NCBI RefSeq assembly: GCF_021462225.1 | Contig: NC_061804.1 | Location: 13,026,740-13,090,739, forward strand | Reading direction: 5' to 3' | DNA: 64,000 bases | DNA from: Girardinichthys multiradiatus | Lineage: Eukaryota; Chordata; Actinopteri; Cyprinodontiformes; Goodeidae | Shown: positions 35,819 through 47,699 of the stretch, piece by piece | Layout: each line of letters begins with the position of its first letter | How positions within the stretch are numbered: position 1 is the first letter of the stretch | Notes under the pieces: generated by a model | What the model saw: only the letters and a program-made list of their open reading frames with translations | The model's database searches: none | Told to the model about the DNA's origin: nothing | Program-made: the position numbers and the translations under genes

Positions 35819-37376
35819 GAGGTCCTTCTCAAAATATTAGCATATTGTGATAAAGTTCATTATTTTCCATAATGTCATGATGAAAATTTAACATTCATAT
35901 ATTTTAGATTCATTGCACACTAACTGAAATATTTCAGGTCTTTTATTGTCTTAATACGGATGATTTTGGCATACAGCTCATGAAAACCCAAAATTTCTAT
36001 CTCACAAAATTAGCATATCATTAAAAGGGTTTCTAAACGAGCTATGAACCTAATCATCTGAATCAACGAGTTAACTCTAAACACCTGCAAAAGATTCCTG
36101 AGGCCTTTAAAACTCCCAGCCTGGTTCATCACCCAAAACCCCAATCATGGGTAAGACTGCCGACCTGATTGCTGTCCAGAAGGCCACTATTGACACCCTC
36201 AAGCAAGAGGGTAAGACACAGAAAGACATTTCTGAACAAATAGGCTGTTTCCAGAGTGCTGTATCAAGGCACCTCAGAAGAGGTGACCGGACCCTGAGGA
36301 AGATTGTGGAGAAGGACTGATTCCAGACCTTGGGGGACCTGCGGAAGCAGTGGACTGAGTCTGGAGTAGAAACATCCAGAGCCACCGTGCACAGGCGTGT
36401 GCAGGAAATGGGCTACAGGTGCCGCATTCCCCAGGTCAAGCCACTTTTGAACCAGAAACAGCGGTAGAAGCGCCTGACCTGGGCTACAGAGAAGCAGCAC
36501 TGGACTGTTGCTCAGTGGTCCAAAGTACTTTTTTCGGATGAAAGCAAATTCTGCATGTCATTCGGAAATCAAGGTGCCAGAGTCTGGAGGAAGACTGGGG
36601 AGAAGGAAATGCCAAAATGCTAGAGGTCCAGTGTCAAGTACCCACAGTCAGTGATGGTCTGGTTGCCGTGTCAGCTGCTGGTGTTGGTCCACTGTGTTTT
36701 ATCAAGGGCAGGGTCAATGCAGCTAGCTATCAGGAGATTTTGGAGCACTTCATGCTTCCATCTGCTGAAAAGCTTTATGGAGATGAAGATTTCATTTTTC
36801 AGCACGACCTGGCACCTGCTCACAGTGCCAAAACCACTGGTAAATGGTTTACTGACCATGGTATCACTGTGCTCAATTGGCCTGCCAACTCTCCTGACCT
36901 GAACCCCATAGAGAATCTGTGGGATATTGTGAAGAGAACGTTGAGAGACTCAAGACCCAACACTCTGGATGAGCTAAAGGCTGCTATCGAAGCATCCTGG
37001 GCCTCCATAAGACCTCAGCAGTGCCACAGGCTGATTGCCTCCATGCCACGCCGCATTGAAGCAGTCATTTCTGCAAAAGGATTCTCAACCAAGTATTGAG
37101 TGCATAACTGTACATGATTATTTGAAGGTTGATGTTTTTTGTATTAAAAACACTTTTCTTTTATTGGTCGGATGAAATATGCTAATTTTGTGAGATAGGA
37201 ATTTTGGGTTTTCATGAGCTGTATGCCAAAATCATCCGTATTAAGACAATAAAAGACATGAAATATTTCAGTTAGTGTGCAATGAATCTAAAATATATGA
37301 ATGTTAAATTTTCATCATGACATTATGGAAAATAATGAACTTTATTACAATATGCTAATATTTTGAGAAGGACCTG
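35819..37376 (+). mobile_element. Tc1/mariner DD34E transposon copy 2
   Basis: A 1,558-bp copy of the element at 9603-11212, in opposite orientation and flanked by TA (35817-35818 and 37377-37378). Both 200-bp terminal repeats are present (35819-36018 and 37177-37376). The first base of the left end is G instead of C. It is 52 bp shorter than copy 1, fully explained by a 51-bp in-frame deletion plus one lost base. The terminal repeats differ from copy 1 at only a few positions, so both insertions look fairly young. The ends may still be mobilised by transposase supplied from elsewhere. Confidence 0.93.
36147..37099 (+). pseudogene. Tc1 DD34E transposase, inactivated
   Basis: The ATG at 36147 begins the same protein as the intact gene at 9880-10884. 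It has lost 17 codons covering the basic GRPR-like region (after RHL). In-frame stops are TGA 36318-36320, TAG 36465-36467 and TAG 36621-36623. A one-base deletion near 36660, in a G run, shifts the frame. After it the frame is open for 160 codons to TGA 37097-37099, including the second aspartate (FQHDLAPAHS) and the glutamate (LNPIENLW). No active protein is possible. Confidence 0.93.
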
Positions 37377-37378
37377 TA

Positions 37379-38636
37379 TGTGCGTGTATGTGCTGCCATC
37401 TGCAATAGAGCAGATTTGTTGCAGTTTCTGGCAGTGAAAAGAAAAACACAGTAGTTGACTTGTTTTTTCATTATCTTATCCGCTGTACTGCTGCCATCTT
37501 GTATTTTAGGTCTCTGAATCATCTTTAAAGATAAAAAAAAAATCACACTCCTATTTGCTATTTCACAGACTGGGGTAGTTTAAACTTGTGGACATTGTTC
37601 TTCTATGTGTTATGTCATTCACAGCTTCTAAATTACAGTGTTAGCTTAACCATATGTCATCATAACAAACTGTAGCCTTATCTTTCAATGGAAGATTGCA
37701 GTTTTCTTTTCCCCACATCTAGAAAACCCATGACAATAGGCTGAGTCATAATTGTAATACGCAGGCATGGTTGCTGTGATTGGACAGCCTAGAAAAAATG
37801 TTTTGACAGCTTAATTAATCCTGTCATTTCTGAAAATGGCACACTGATTGCGTAAGATGACATAAATAATTATGATCTTTTACGCTTTCAGCAGAAGGAA
37901 TAAAAGACCCCCATTTAGAGCACAATGTACAGTGAACTCCAGCTTTTGCTCATAGTAAGCTAAACAATAGTTGTTTACACACACAAAGATATAAAAGGGG
38001 TTTTTGAATTTAGCTTCAGCATACAGGGAGACGTGGATTGGATGTGTTTTATTATTTTTATGGTTATGACAAAAAAATGATTCATAAAAAATATTAAGAG
38101 TCATAGTCACAGGAGATTTCATGCATACACCATTCTCCACATTTATTTATTAGTCATCTTCAGATAATGTTACATTACACAAGCAAAGCTACCAGAACCT
38201 AAATTAATGGCAGTGTGATAATTCCTGTAAAATTAATGTAACTATGCCTTTTTTAAATTAAGCTTTATTTTTTTAGGTCAAACTGATTTTTTTAGAAACT
38301 CTGAATTAGTGAGCCATGATTTTCTTGCCCTCACGTATAAGTTTGACATGACACAGACACTGTGATACCGGAAAGACAAGAGAACATGTCATATCAATAA
38401 GGTAGATGTGTGGTGATCTTAATAAATCAGGAAATAACTACAAGAAACCTTATACTCAAACATATTTACAGTCAGAGCAATAATTGATAAAAGCATTATA
38501 ACAACTGGAACTGTAATAAACAAGGCTGTCCAAGGACCCAGGCTTACGTTGTCACCATGCACTGAAATGAGGATAGTAAATGGTAGAGATCGGTTCAATC
38601 TAATCCCGCATACGTATTGGACCGATACTGAAATCA
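37379..38636. other. Unassigned AT-rich DNA
   Basis: No gene or clear repeat. 38590-38636 (CGCATACGTATTGGACCGATACTG) resembles part of a dispersed repeat, interrupted by the hAT element that follows. Confidence 0.45.
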
Positions 38637-38644
38637 TTCATAGA

Positions 38645-39339
38645 CAGTGATGGGGCTAACTGTGTTGCTAACGGCGTTACTTTTTTCAGTAACGAGTAAT
38701 TAAGCGAATTACTTTTTTCAGGGTTACAATGCTGTTACTGTTACAACAATTAAATAGGGCGCATTATAAACTAAAGCTACTCATTGAAGCTCTTGTCATC
38801 TGTTGTGGCTGACAGCCGCAGGAGCTAAGTTTTTTTTCTTTGGTTAAGGGAGAAGCAAGGGGCGAGACAATTGCATAAGTGATGATGATTGGCTAAGGTA
38901 GACTAAGCTTTCTTTGTTAGCCAATCGGAGGCAGTGTTCAGTTAAAACACACACCACAAACGCACACGACAGCCCTGCTCAGGCAAACTAGATGATGTAA
39001 GCTGCAACAATGGCGTGTCTGGAGGGAAAGATTGCTTTTTCAAAGTGGAAGTACAGACAGTACTTTATTCTTTTGAGGTAAAAGGCAAGAATGTACATGT
39101 GTGAAGTAAATATTAAAAGTTCAGGTCCTTGCCTATGTAATTTCACTTCATGCAACTGGCTTGTGAAACCTTAGAAAAAAATCTAAATGTACATATTTAA
39201 ATTTAAAAAAAGTAATGCAATAGTTACTTTCCCTGTTAACTAGTTACTTTTATAGTGGAGTAACTCAGTTGCTAACTCAGTTACTTTTGGGGGAAGTAAC
39301 TATAACTAATTGCTTCTTTAAGTAACATGCCCAACACTG
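38645..39339. mobile_element. hAT-type non-autonomous transposon
   Basis: 695 bp with a perfect 8-bp duplication TTCATAGA on both sides (38637-38644 and 39340-39347), the length typical of hAT elements. The ends read CAGTGATGGGGC and, inverted, CAGTGTTGGGCA. Sub-terminal tracts of GTTAC/GTAAC (for example AACGGCGTTAC, TAACTAGTTAC) are repeated near both ends. There is no transposase frame. The match of ends and duplication makes this one of the best-defined insertions in the window. Confidence 0.9.
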
Positions 39340-39347
39340 TTCATAGA

Positions 39348-41489
39348 TGAGATATAGGGTTGAGGCCAAAGATGCTTCCACCGATTCAAATGTCATGGTT
39401 TTATGTTGCTGCAAATCATATTTTGACTGATACCCTGCATGTTTAACCTTACAGCCAAGCAAATATTGCACAGTTGGATTACAAAGTAATATTCTCTCAT
39501 TCAATGTACATAAACAGATGTTGGAAATATGTACTTTACTAATTTAGCAGATGGCTTAAAGTTTAAAATACAGACAGAGTCTGTAAATGGACAGTCTTCT
39601 GGAAAGGACATTTACCAGGGAAATCTTGGGGTTAGAAAGAAAACCCGTTGAAAGACATAAGTTGGTATTTTTACACTCTTGAAGATATACAAAGAGGCTG
39701 CTGTCAATGTTAGCCATACAAACATAGATAAAACTCTGTCTCACAGTTAAAAAGTGTTCATGGCATAAAGGGTCAGGACTGGTATTGCTGGTGGCTGTAA
39801 TGATTGTACGATTTTATGATTCCAGTGTAAAAGACCTTTGAGTGGAATAGAAAAATCACATACAACTTCACATCCTAATGAAGTTGAAAAAAAAAAAAAA
39901 ATAGTCAACTTGCAAGGAATGTCTTCTCTGTTTCTACAGTGCTAAAATACAATTCGATTCAGTTTTTATTTTAGAAATCATTGGGCAGCAGTCAAGTACC
40001 TTACAGAGGAAAAAAGCTCTTATCCAAAAACATGCTGAAAGACATGTTTTATGAGTCAATTTGATTTTTTACTGTTATTAAATGTATGTCTAAAGTTAAA
40101 AAACAAAGAAAATGTAGCTGTTTTTTGCCTTTAGCTTCACATGCTTTTTAACTTTAGCGCAACTTTGTAACGCTTAACTTAAATGTGTACTCTATTTTTC
40201 TCTTATAAATCACCAAAGTGTATTATTTTACATACATTTACGTCTTTATGGTTTATGCAAATGAAAAGTATCACCTAACAGTATTAATGGATGCCTCATT
40301 CTATTGGAAATAGCAGGGCAAATTTAAATCTTCATTTAATCCCAAATTAAACCAACTGTATGTGACAGTTTGGCTAGCAAGCTAAAGACATAATGGGAAT
40401 TCATGGGAATGTTTACAGGATTCTAAGAAATCTGTTAGCTCTATCTATATGCATGTGGATTTGTTATTAACATGATACAATTTCTTTGTGGAAATAACCT
40501 ATTTGGAACATGGTTTCAATTTTAAAATGCTTGTTTATTTTCATGTTTTGAATAGTCACATTTACTGCCTGCTATGAGCAAATTTGTTCTTTCCTTCTCG
40601 ATTCTTATTCATCTCCCGTCTTTTCTCGCATAGTTCTTTGTTAGATTCTTTAGAGGAAAATAAATAAAGCAAAGCTCTGCATCTCAGTTCCCTAATTACT
40701 CATTTGAAAGCAAAGTCTTTCTTGATTTACAGGCCAAACACAAATAAAACAGAGGGCAGAAGATGACCCGCATAACATCAGCTATATGTGCAAACAATAG
40801 GCAGTAGAAGTTACTAATGAATTTGCTTGTGTGTTTGGGTTGAGAGCGTGTAAAATAGCATTGACTGTGCTAAATGTGCAGCTGCGTGCTAAAGTATTGG
40901 ATTTAAAGCAGTCACTGAACGTCTGAACTGAACTGTCCATTTTTCTGCCTTACCTTAAATGGCCTGTTCAACTTGCTTGTTTATAAATCAGTGCACTGTC
41001 AAAAATGCATACTGGTGCTGGGTAAATCTGTGTGTCTGTTTAGGAGTGAGGTGTGAACCTGCATCAGCATTTACATTACTGTGGCTGTCACTTTAATGTC
41101 ACATCTGTCTCTCTATTCTTGAAAGAATGTGACCTCTAACTTTCTAAAACGTTTTATTGCAATCGGAAATCCAGAATATGGGTTAAATGCATTACTGCCA
41201 CCACCTAGACAGGATCCTGGATTGAGATACTAACCACAACTTTACTTTGTCATCTGGAAGGAAATAAATGTATTAATTATGTCCTCTCGAGATATTAGAT
41301 AAAAATGAACAACATTCTGTCCTTATTCCTTGTTTCCATGTGTTTTCATTTTGGGTAAGTTCTGTGTCAATTCCCTTATTGGTTTAACGGAAATTACATA
41401 GCACATACATACAACATCTCAGATTCAGTTGCGACAAGTGCTTTTGTTTGCTTCTTACACTTTGCCATGTTCATCTAATTTGGTGTAAA
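39348..41489. other. Unassigned AT-rich DNA
   Basis: No gene is recognised. A poly(A) run lies at about 39887-39901. At 39951-39980 a short tract (CAATTCGATTCAGTTTTTATTTTAG) may be a decayed minus-strand L2 tail. Confidence 0.45.
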
Positions 41490-42076
41490 TGTCACGGTGT
41501 GACATTTCGGACTTTGGTTTTGGTGTCTTGTGAGGGTTTATTTTGTCTAGATGTTTCCATATTGGTTTTTGCGTCATGTTTATTTGTTTCTGTTTCCCTC
41601 GAGTTTCTCTGTTTACTTTAGTTCATAGTTATTCTAGTTCTTTATTTCCTCCTCTGCTTTATGCTCTTGCTTAGTTTGTGTTTTCTGTTTGTTTATTCCT
41701 TTCACTCTTCCTCAGCCTTTGTATTTGTTTCACCTGTTCCTTCTGCTTCTCTGCCTCCTTGTCACACCTGTTCTCAGTTCCTTGATTACCTGCCTTTGTC
41801 TTTCCCCTGTATATTAGTTGGTTTGGTGTTTCTGTTCATCGCTGGTTCCTTGTGTTTGTCATACCCCGTTCTCAACCCACGTATTTGTGCTGAGTTTTTC
41901 CATGTTCCTGCAGAACCTATCTTGTAAGTTTTTTGGATCTGGACTTTTGTTTGTATCTGCAGTGCCTTGTTTGGTTTCTTTGAAAACCTCTGGAAATAAA
42001 GCTGAAAACCTTTTACAACATGTTGCTGCCCAGCTCTTGTCTGCACTTTGGTCTGCCCGCAAACCACATTATGACA
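41490..42076 (+). repeat. Dispersed repeat with transcript-like 3' end
   Basis: A CT-rich unit from about 41490 (GTCACGGTGTGACA) to about 42076 (CATTATGACAG). Tracts such as CCCCTGTATATTAG, GGTTCCTTGTGTTTGTCA and GGAAATAAAGCTG (an AATAAA near 41995) recall a common teleost repeat. The outer bases are weakly inverted (GTCAC / ATGAC). The family is not identified. Confidence 0.45.
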
Positions 42077-42119
42077 GTAAAATGCTTTGAAGACTTTTGT
42101 TTTGCGTTCCCTTATATCT

Positions 42120-42660
42120 GACATGATGTGTTTGAGGAAGGACACAAGTGCAGAGCAAGATTGTGGCAAAAATGAATCTTCAATAATAATAAAATTATCT
42201 TACAAAATAATCATGGGAGGATCATGACATTAAACAACTGGTGGAATAAAACTTGTGATGAAGAATGGCAGAAAAACTGAACTCAGAGCAGAACAATGGA
42301 AGAATCCAGCAATGAGTGAAGACAACCAGAGATCTTAAATGTTGGGGAAAGAGTGGAGAAAGACATAGAATGTAGGTGTGAGCAATCAGAGGATATGAGA
42401 AACAGAAAGAGTGAAGGCAGGGAACTGAGAGTAGGAGACATGAATGAACACAGGAGCTAAAAAGAGGTAATACAAAATGTACAAACACAAGAATGAACTA
42501 TGGAACTAATACACAAAAGAATGAACTAATTAGGAAAACTTAACAAAAATGATCACAAATAAATAAGCTAAAGAAAGCAAGACCTTAAGAACAGAATACA
42601 CACACAACAGAAAATCAAAACCCAAACACCTCAGGATCATGACAATGTCATCATGTTCCA
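42120..42660. repeat. Dispersed repeat, purine-rich
   Basis: From GACATGATGTGTTTGAGG to TCATGACAATG. It has AAGTGCAGAGCAAGATTG, a central ATCATGACA and a purine-rich interior, which resemble another teleost repeat often found beside the previous one. No frame is supported. Confidence 0.35.
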
Positions 42661-45299
42661 AAGACAAATCAATGATCCACTGGGTCATCAAATAGAACCT
42701 ACTGACATTCCCTGGAGACAGAGCTGCTGCTGGAATCGAAGTTGACTATTTCCTTAGCTGAGAGGTGGATGGTGGTGTAGAACCCTGCAACACAAACGCA
42801 AGTTAATTCCAAGAAAATAAACAACCTGTCTTACCCATAAAGTAGGTCCTTTCTTTACCAGCTCTATCATGGCGGTTCTGGATATGACAATTAGGTCATA
42901 GGTTGTTTGGAAATTTTAATTACTCCTTCCTGTTTTCCCTCCTCCCATGCTGTCCGCCTCTATTTTACATGATGCATTAGCATCCAGGACTGTAGGCTGT
43001 GAATCAGTTGTGTTTCTTTTTGCAATTCTGATAATTGCTACTTTTTTTTTATGGCAAACGACATGTATTTCTTCGTATCTGCTTTTATTTCCTGACCATG
43101 TCCTTCCCAGTTTTTCTTTTTCCTGGTAAAGCCTGTTTTCTTCTTTGCTTCGTCTTCAATTTTAAATCCCAACAACATCACTCAAATGTTAAGTTTGTAT
43201 TCCTCAATAAAATGTCCTCAGTTATTTATTGCCATTTACTAATAATAGCAAGTAAGTGGTAATAAATGTTCACTAATGTTCCAAAACATGTTTTTGATAT
43301 TAATATGGGACAAATGGGAAAAAAAGATAAAAAATCTTTGCTGTATGCACCACAGAAAGTTTTCACAAAAGAAAACTGGTGTGGTAAAAGTTAATTAAAG
43401 TAAATTTTATTTGGAAAGCAATGAACAATAGAACTGACTGAGTGAATAAATGTGGAAACAAAAGCACAGAACTGTGAAATCAAGACAAACTAAACTACAA
43501 AGTAGGAACATAGAAGAGCAAGAACAACACCGAATTTAGACAAAATGTTCCATAGACTATAGCAGATTTAAGAAAGCTGAACAAACCTCAAACCCTTGTT
43601 TAAATATTCAGTGGGTGCCGTCTTTTCTCTCTCGCTGGGTCTGTTGTACTCCTCAGCCTTCTAATCTCTCTCTATTGTCCATAAGAAATTAGAAAATGCA
43701 AAATGGCAGCAGCAGAGTAGGAATGTGCCACAAATGCATACACTGAGATTATTATTCCTTGATGCCATGCTCTGGCTAATTAGCTTGATTTGATTGTTAA
43801 TGCACTGCCAATTAGAGGTGGCAGGCGTCACTATGGCTCCGCTTGACAGCTCTCATTTAGAGGTGAACAAACGGCTCGGGCGAGATGAGCCCTGGCTGAG
43901 AGCAGGCAGGCTGTTCCACAGACTGTCGCAATCGGTTAGCGCTTCGAGGGGGTTTATGTATATGTGTGTGTGAGAGGTAGTGTGTGCATGCATTCTGATA
44001 GTCTAAAACTATCTGACGGTTTTTCTCTCTGTGCATGTCTGGACGACTGTCCTGATGCACTTGGATCTGTTATCTGTTTTGGCCTTTCTAAAACTGTTAC
44101 TGTTTGTCTGCACACCAGGTTGTGTGTGTCTATTAACCACAAATACTTAGGAATCAAAGCTAGAGAAGTACATCATCCAGGCTCTGATGCACTTAGTGTA
44201 TATTAGGCCCTGCACACACTCCTTTACATACGCTGTGGTTTTTAGAAGCTTTCTCACTTCTGTCTCCCTTATTCTATACGATCAGCGTTTTTCCTTTGTG
44301 ATTTTGCCTGCTGCTATGCAAATATGAAAATGCCTAGGATGTGTGTGCAGTTCATGTTTTATGCATCTGTGCTACACTAACTCAGATTGTATTACCTCAG
44401 TTCATGCTTTCTGGGCATGTAAGTAAAATGTCTCACCCTGGGGTTTAAAATATATTATCAGTGTGTGCTTTTATTTACTTTGATACTTTGAGAAGCAATT
44501 TTGCTTAAACTTTTATTATCTTCCATTTTGATTTAGGCATTTTCATTATTTGATTCTCTCTGTGTAATTTACCAGTACCATAGGCAGCAAAATAGCCCAC
44601 CAGCATGCAGCTACTACCACCACTGGTGTCGATTGAGAAACAGGCACCTTGAAGGTCTATGTTGATGTAAACCTGCTTCATACGGACAGTGGCTGCATTT
44701 TGAAGTTTATTATAGATTTAAGGTTGCATTCACACCAGTTCTGCGCAATTGAACTTTAGTTCATTTGCTCAAAAACTCTAAAAATGGATCCCTAGCAAAC
44801 ATTAAACTCGTTTTGAAAAGCTTTTAATGTGTCAAGTGGCCTGCTCAAAACCTGACCTCAACCCTATTTGAAATTTGTATACTATGTATTAAAGCTCATT
44901 CAGTCCCAGGAAACAACCAATTTAAATAAACTACAGATTCTGCCTGGAAATGTGGTCAGTTATACAATATTTTTCACCATGTCGCAGATTGCTCGTGTCA
45001 TTTCCTGACAAGTTAATCTCTGGTGGGGCCATATTTTCTGATAGAATGTCGATTTGTTTTTTTGTATCTTGGAGCAGGCCAGTCCTCAGGGTAGATCTAG
45101 GTCTAATCCTACCGATAATACTGTAAACTGACTCAACATTTATTTGAGGGTTCATGGTTAATTGTAGGGTGCATAGTTAACATTGCAGTTATCCTTGAAC
45201 AAGATAAAGCAGATATAAACATCAACTTAAACATCTTGGGAGAAAACAATTTGTATTTAATCTTAAAACAAAATTAGCATACATTCAATAGAGTACAAA
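42661..45299. other. Unassigned DNA with one enhancer-like block
   Basis: No gene is supported. The only notable part is 43660-43880, listed separately. Confidence 0.45.
43660..43880. promoter_or_regulatory. Candidate conserved enhancer-like block
   Basis: Several homeodomain-type cores (GCTAATTAGC, GATTGTTAATG, CCAATTAGAG) lie within about 60 bp, beside balanced-composition sequence that does not look like a decayed repeat. Vertebrate developmental enhancers often have this look. It is an inference from motif density only. Confidence 0.25.
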
Positions 45300-45468
45300 A
45301 CAACAGCATACAGATGTTGCAAATGCACTTTTTTATTTATATATGTGTATATTGTACATTGTAAATATTTATATTCTGTAATGCAAAAACAAAACCAAAG
45401 AACAAAGTGTACCGGAGTCAAATTCCTTGTTTGTATGTACGAACTTGGCAATAAAGCTGATTCTGATT
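45300..45468 (+). mobile_element. Rex1-like LINE, 3' tail only
   Basis: A heavily 5'-truncated copy consisting of part of the 3' UTR and the tail: GAGTCAAATTCCTTGTTTGT, GGCAATAAAGCTGATTCTG, ending near 45468. It matches the tails at 15543 (+) and 28558 (-). Confidence 0.75.
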
Positions 45469-45479
45469 TATTACTAAGT

Positions 45480-46040
45480 AGGTGAGGTCAGGTCGCCAGG
45501 GGTAGAGGGATTTGGGATCCAGGTAGTCGTAGCAGAGTTTGTTCTGTTGATTTCTTAGGTGCTTCTTGGGTGAGCTTGGAGATGATTGAGTTAGTTTGTT
45601 TGTGCAGATATTTGCGTTGGAGGGTGGACAGGGTATGCTTAGGCTTAGGTCCTGGAGATGGAGGAAGCAGGAAACTGCCAGCTTGGTCGGTAATCCAGAC
45701 GGGAACAATAGTTAGGAAACGAAGTCCTCAGAACGTAGATAATCTTGGTCATCCAGAAATCTCCTGGACACAAAGTCAGTTGTTCAGTGATATAAATCCA
45801 AAGTTCAGATTCTTAGTCTGCGAAGGGACATAAACAAAGTTATTCCAGATCGAAAGACAAAGCATAGACTTACATTGGCTGACCTTGTTACCACAGAAGG
45901 CAAAACACTCTGGCGTCAAAGTGCTGGCAGCCTCCTGCTAAAGTACTCCTCCAAGCAATCAGCAGAATAAGTCGCACCTGTCCCCCAGCACACCTGAGAA
46001 CTCCAGCACCATCTGAAACACTGAGACAATGTTGCAAGCA
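45480..46040. repeat. Possible dispersed repeat
   Basis: GC-richer than its surroundings. The end near 45945-46020 (CTCCAAGCAATCAGCAGAAT, CACCTGTCCCCCAGCACACC) is familiar to me from a teleost repeat. No paired ends or coding frame are visible. Confidence 0.35.
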
Positions 46041-46042
46041 CA

Positions 46043-46044
<2 letters not shown>

Positions 46045-46080
<36 letters not shown>
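46045..46080. repeat. (AC)18 microsatellite
   Basis: 36 bp of uninterrupted AC, the longest simple repeat in the window. Confidence 0.92.
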
Positions 46081-46082
<2 letters not shown>

Positions 46083-46085
<3 letters not shown>

Positions 46086-46833
46086 AATCCCAACAATCAG
46101 ACTTTTCCAGTCGTGGCTCACAAACTTTGGCCTTCAGTGGGGTATAAGTTGTTATCCCTCTTTTAATGTTTCTGTTCTATTTTATGACTACTTTTCTATC
46201 TGTTTTATGTTTTGGTCTTATATTCATCTTCTTATTGTGCAGCACTTTGATTAAACCCATTTTAAAATATGCTTTACAAATAAATTGGACCTGGGATTGC
46301 AAATTACCTCCAGCCACAAGAAACATGTTGGTAAAATTAGAAGATTACCTGCAGTTAAATCTGTCAGGGGTATGAATAATTTAACTCTTACATGAAATGA
46401 CAAGCAGAGGACCTGACATTGGACGTCTAGTACTTTGTTTACTGTCCCGTTATTGGATGTTCAAAATTGCATAACATGTAATACAACATGACAAGCTCCA
46501 ATGTTTCTATCTCTCTGCTATAATGATTTACTTATCTTTTTTTTAAGCAGTGCATACCAGGGCTGTCTAAACCTTTCTGAACTTCATTTTAAAAGTCACA
46601 GAAATGATTGAATGGAATAAAATAGTGGCTAAATTGAAGATACACCTGCTGTGAAAACATTCTACGCAGTGCATGTGCCTTTCTCAACCAAGCACACGTT
46701 GTATTTTAAGGATGTTTATATAGGTTTATTTGTTATAAAGTGGATTTGTAGAGAATGGGAAAGAAAGACACATGCAACCTCAGACCTTTTACTGATTTTT
46801 TTCTAAAACCTGTTGGTTGTTGCTCTGATTTAA
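46083..46833. other. Unassigned AT-rich DNA
   Basis: No gene or repeat is identified. Confidence 0.45.
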
Positions 46834-46835
46834 TA

Positions 46836-47693
46836 CAGTACCATATAAGAGCCCTACTTATATTGAACTTTTTGCATTTTGTCACATTACAATCACAAAA
46901 CTGAAAACCAATAAGGTTGACCAGCTAGTCAAAAGTCAATCTAGAGATTGACTTTTTTGCCCCATCTTATTCGCTAAATAGCTGAAGCACAGTTAGATAA
47001 CCACCTTCTCTTTCTGTCTTGAAGAAATGGCCACATCATGCTATGGGGATGGGTTTCTTCAAAACAGAAATGGAAGCTGGTCCCTTCAGGGATGGTTTGC
47101 AGTGCTAGTTTTCCACCACACAGTGTTTTGCATGTAGGCCATAAAGTACAATTTGATCTTATCTAGCAAAAGCAAATTTTGTCAGATGTTTGCTATGTCT
47201 GATAGATGGCTTTTGGCAACATACATGTAGAAGCTCTCATGACTTCTTTCAACAATGGCTTTTCTTTTGCCACTTTTGTTTTAAAGGCCAAATTTGTTGA
47301 GTGGACGATTAAGTGTTATTCTGTCAATAGATTATCTCACCAGAGCTGTGGATGTCTGTTGCTCCTACAGACTGCTTCTTTTGTTATTGCTCTCCTTCCC
47401 CAGCCTGTAAATTAAGGTTGACAACAATGTCTTGCTAGGTTTGCACTTGTGCCATACTCCTTCCATTGTTGAATGATGGGTTGATCAGTGCTCATTGAGA
47501 TGTTCAAAGGGGAATCAGAGTCAGATTTTCCTTTCTAAACAACTTTCAAAACTATGTATTTTCCTTCCATGTCACAATTATCTACTTTGTGTTGTTCTTG
47601 TGTTGTGCTTAAAATCCAAGTGAAATACAATTAAGTTTGTGGTTAAAAAGTGAAAAATATTAAAAAAGTTCAAGGGTTTAAATCCTTTTCTGA
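46836..47693. mobile_element. Old Tc1-like relic with inverted interior
   Basis: It starts after a TA at 46834-46835 with a terminal repeat (TTGAACTTTTTGCATTTTGTCACATTACAA). It ends near 47693 with the inverted counterpart (AAAAAGTTCAAGGGTTTAAATCC). Inside, 47027-47083 follows the family in plus orientation (CATCATGCTATGGGGATGGG, GGAAGCTGGTCCC). 47085 to about 47510 follows the N-terminal half of the transposase in minus orientation (TTTGCATGTAGGCC, TTCAACAATGGCTTT, GAGCTGTGGATGTCTG, CAGTGCTCATTGAGATG). Normal copies have all of this in one direction. No frame is open. Confidence 0.65.
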
Positions 47694-47699
47694 GAACAT

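Noticed and set aside
41786..42169. 127-codon antisense frame
   Set aside because: It lies in a low-complexity dispersed repeat and has no protein motif.
46045..46080. Valine/cysteine-repeat reading frame over the AC repeat
   Set aside because: It is simply a translated microsatellite.
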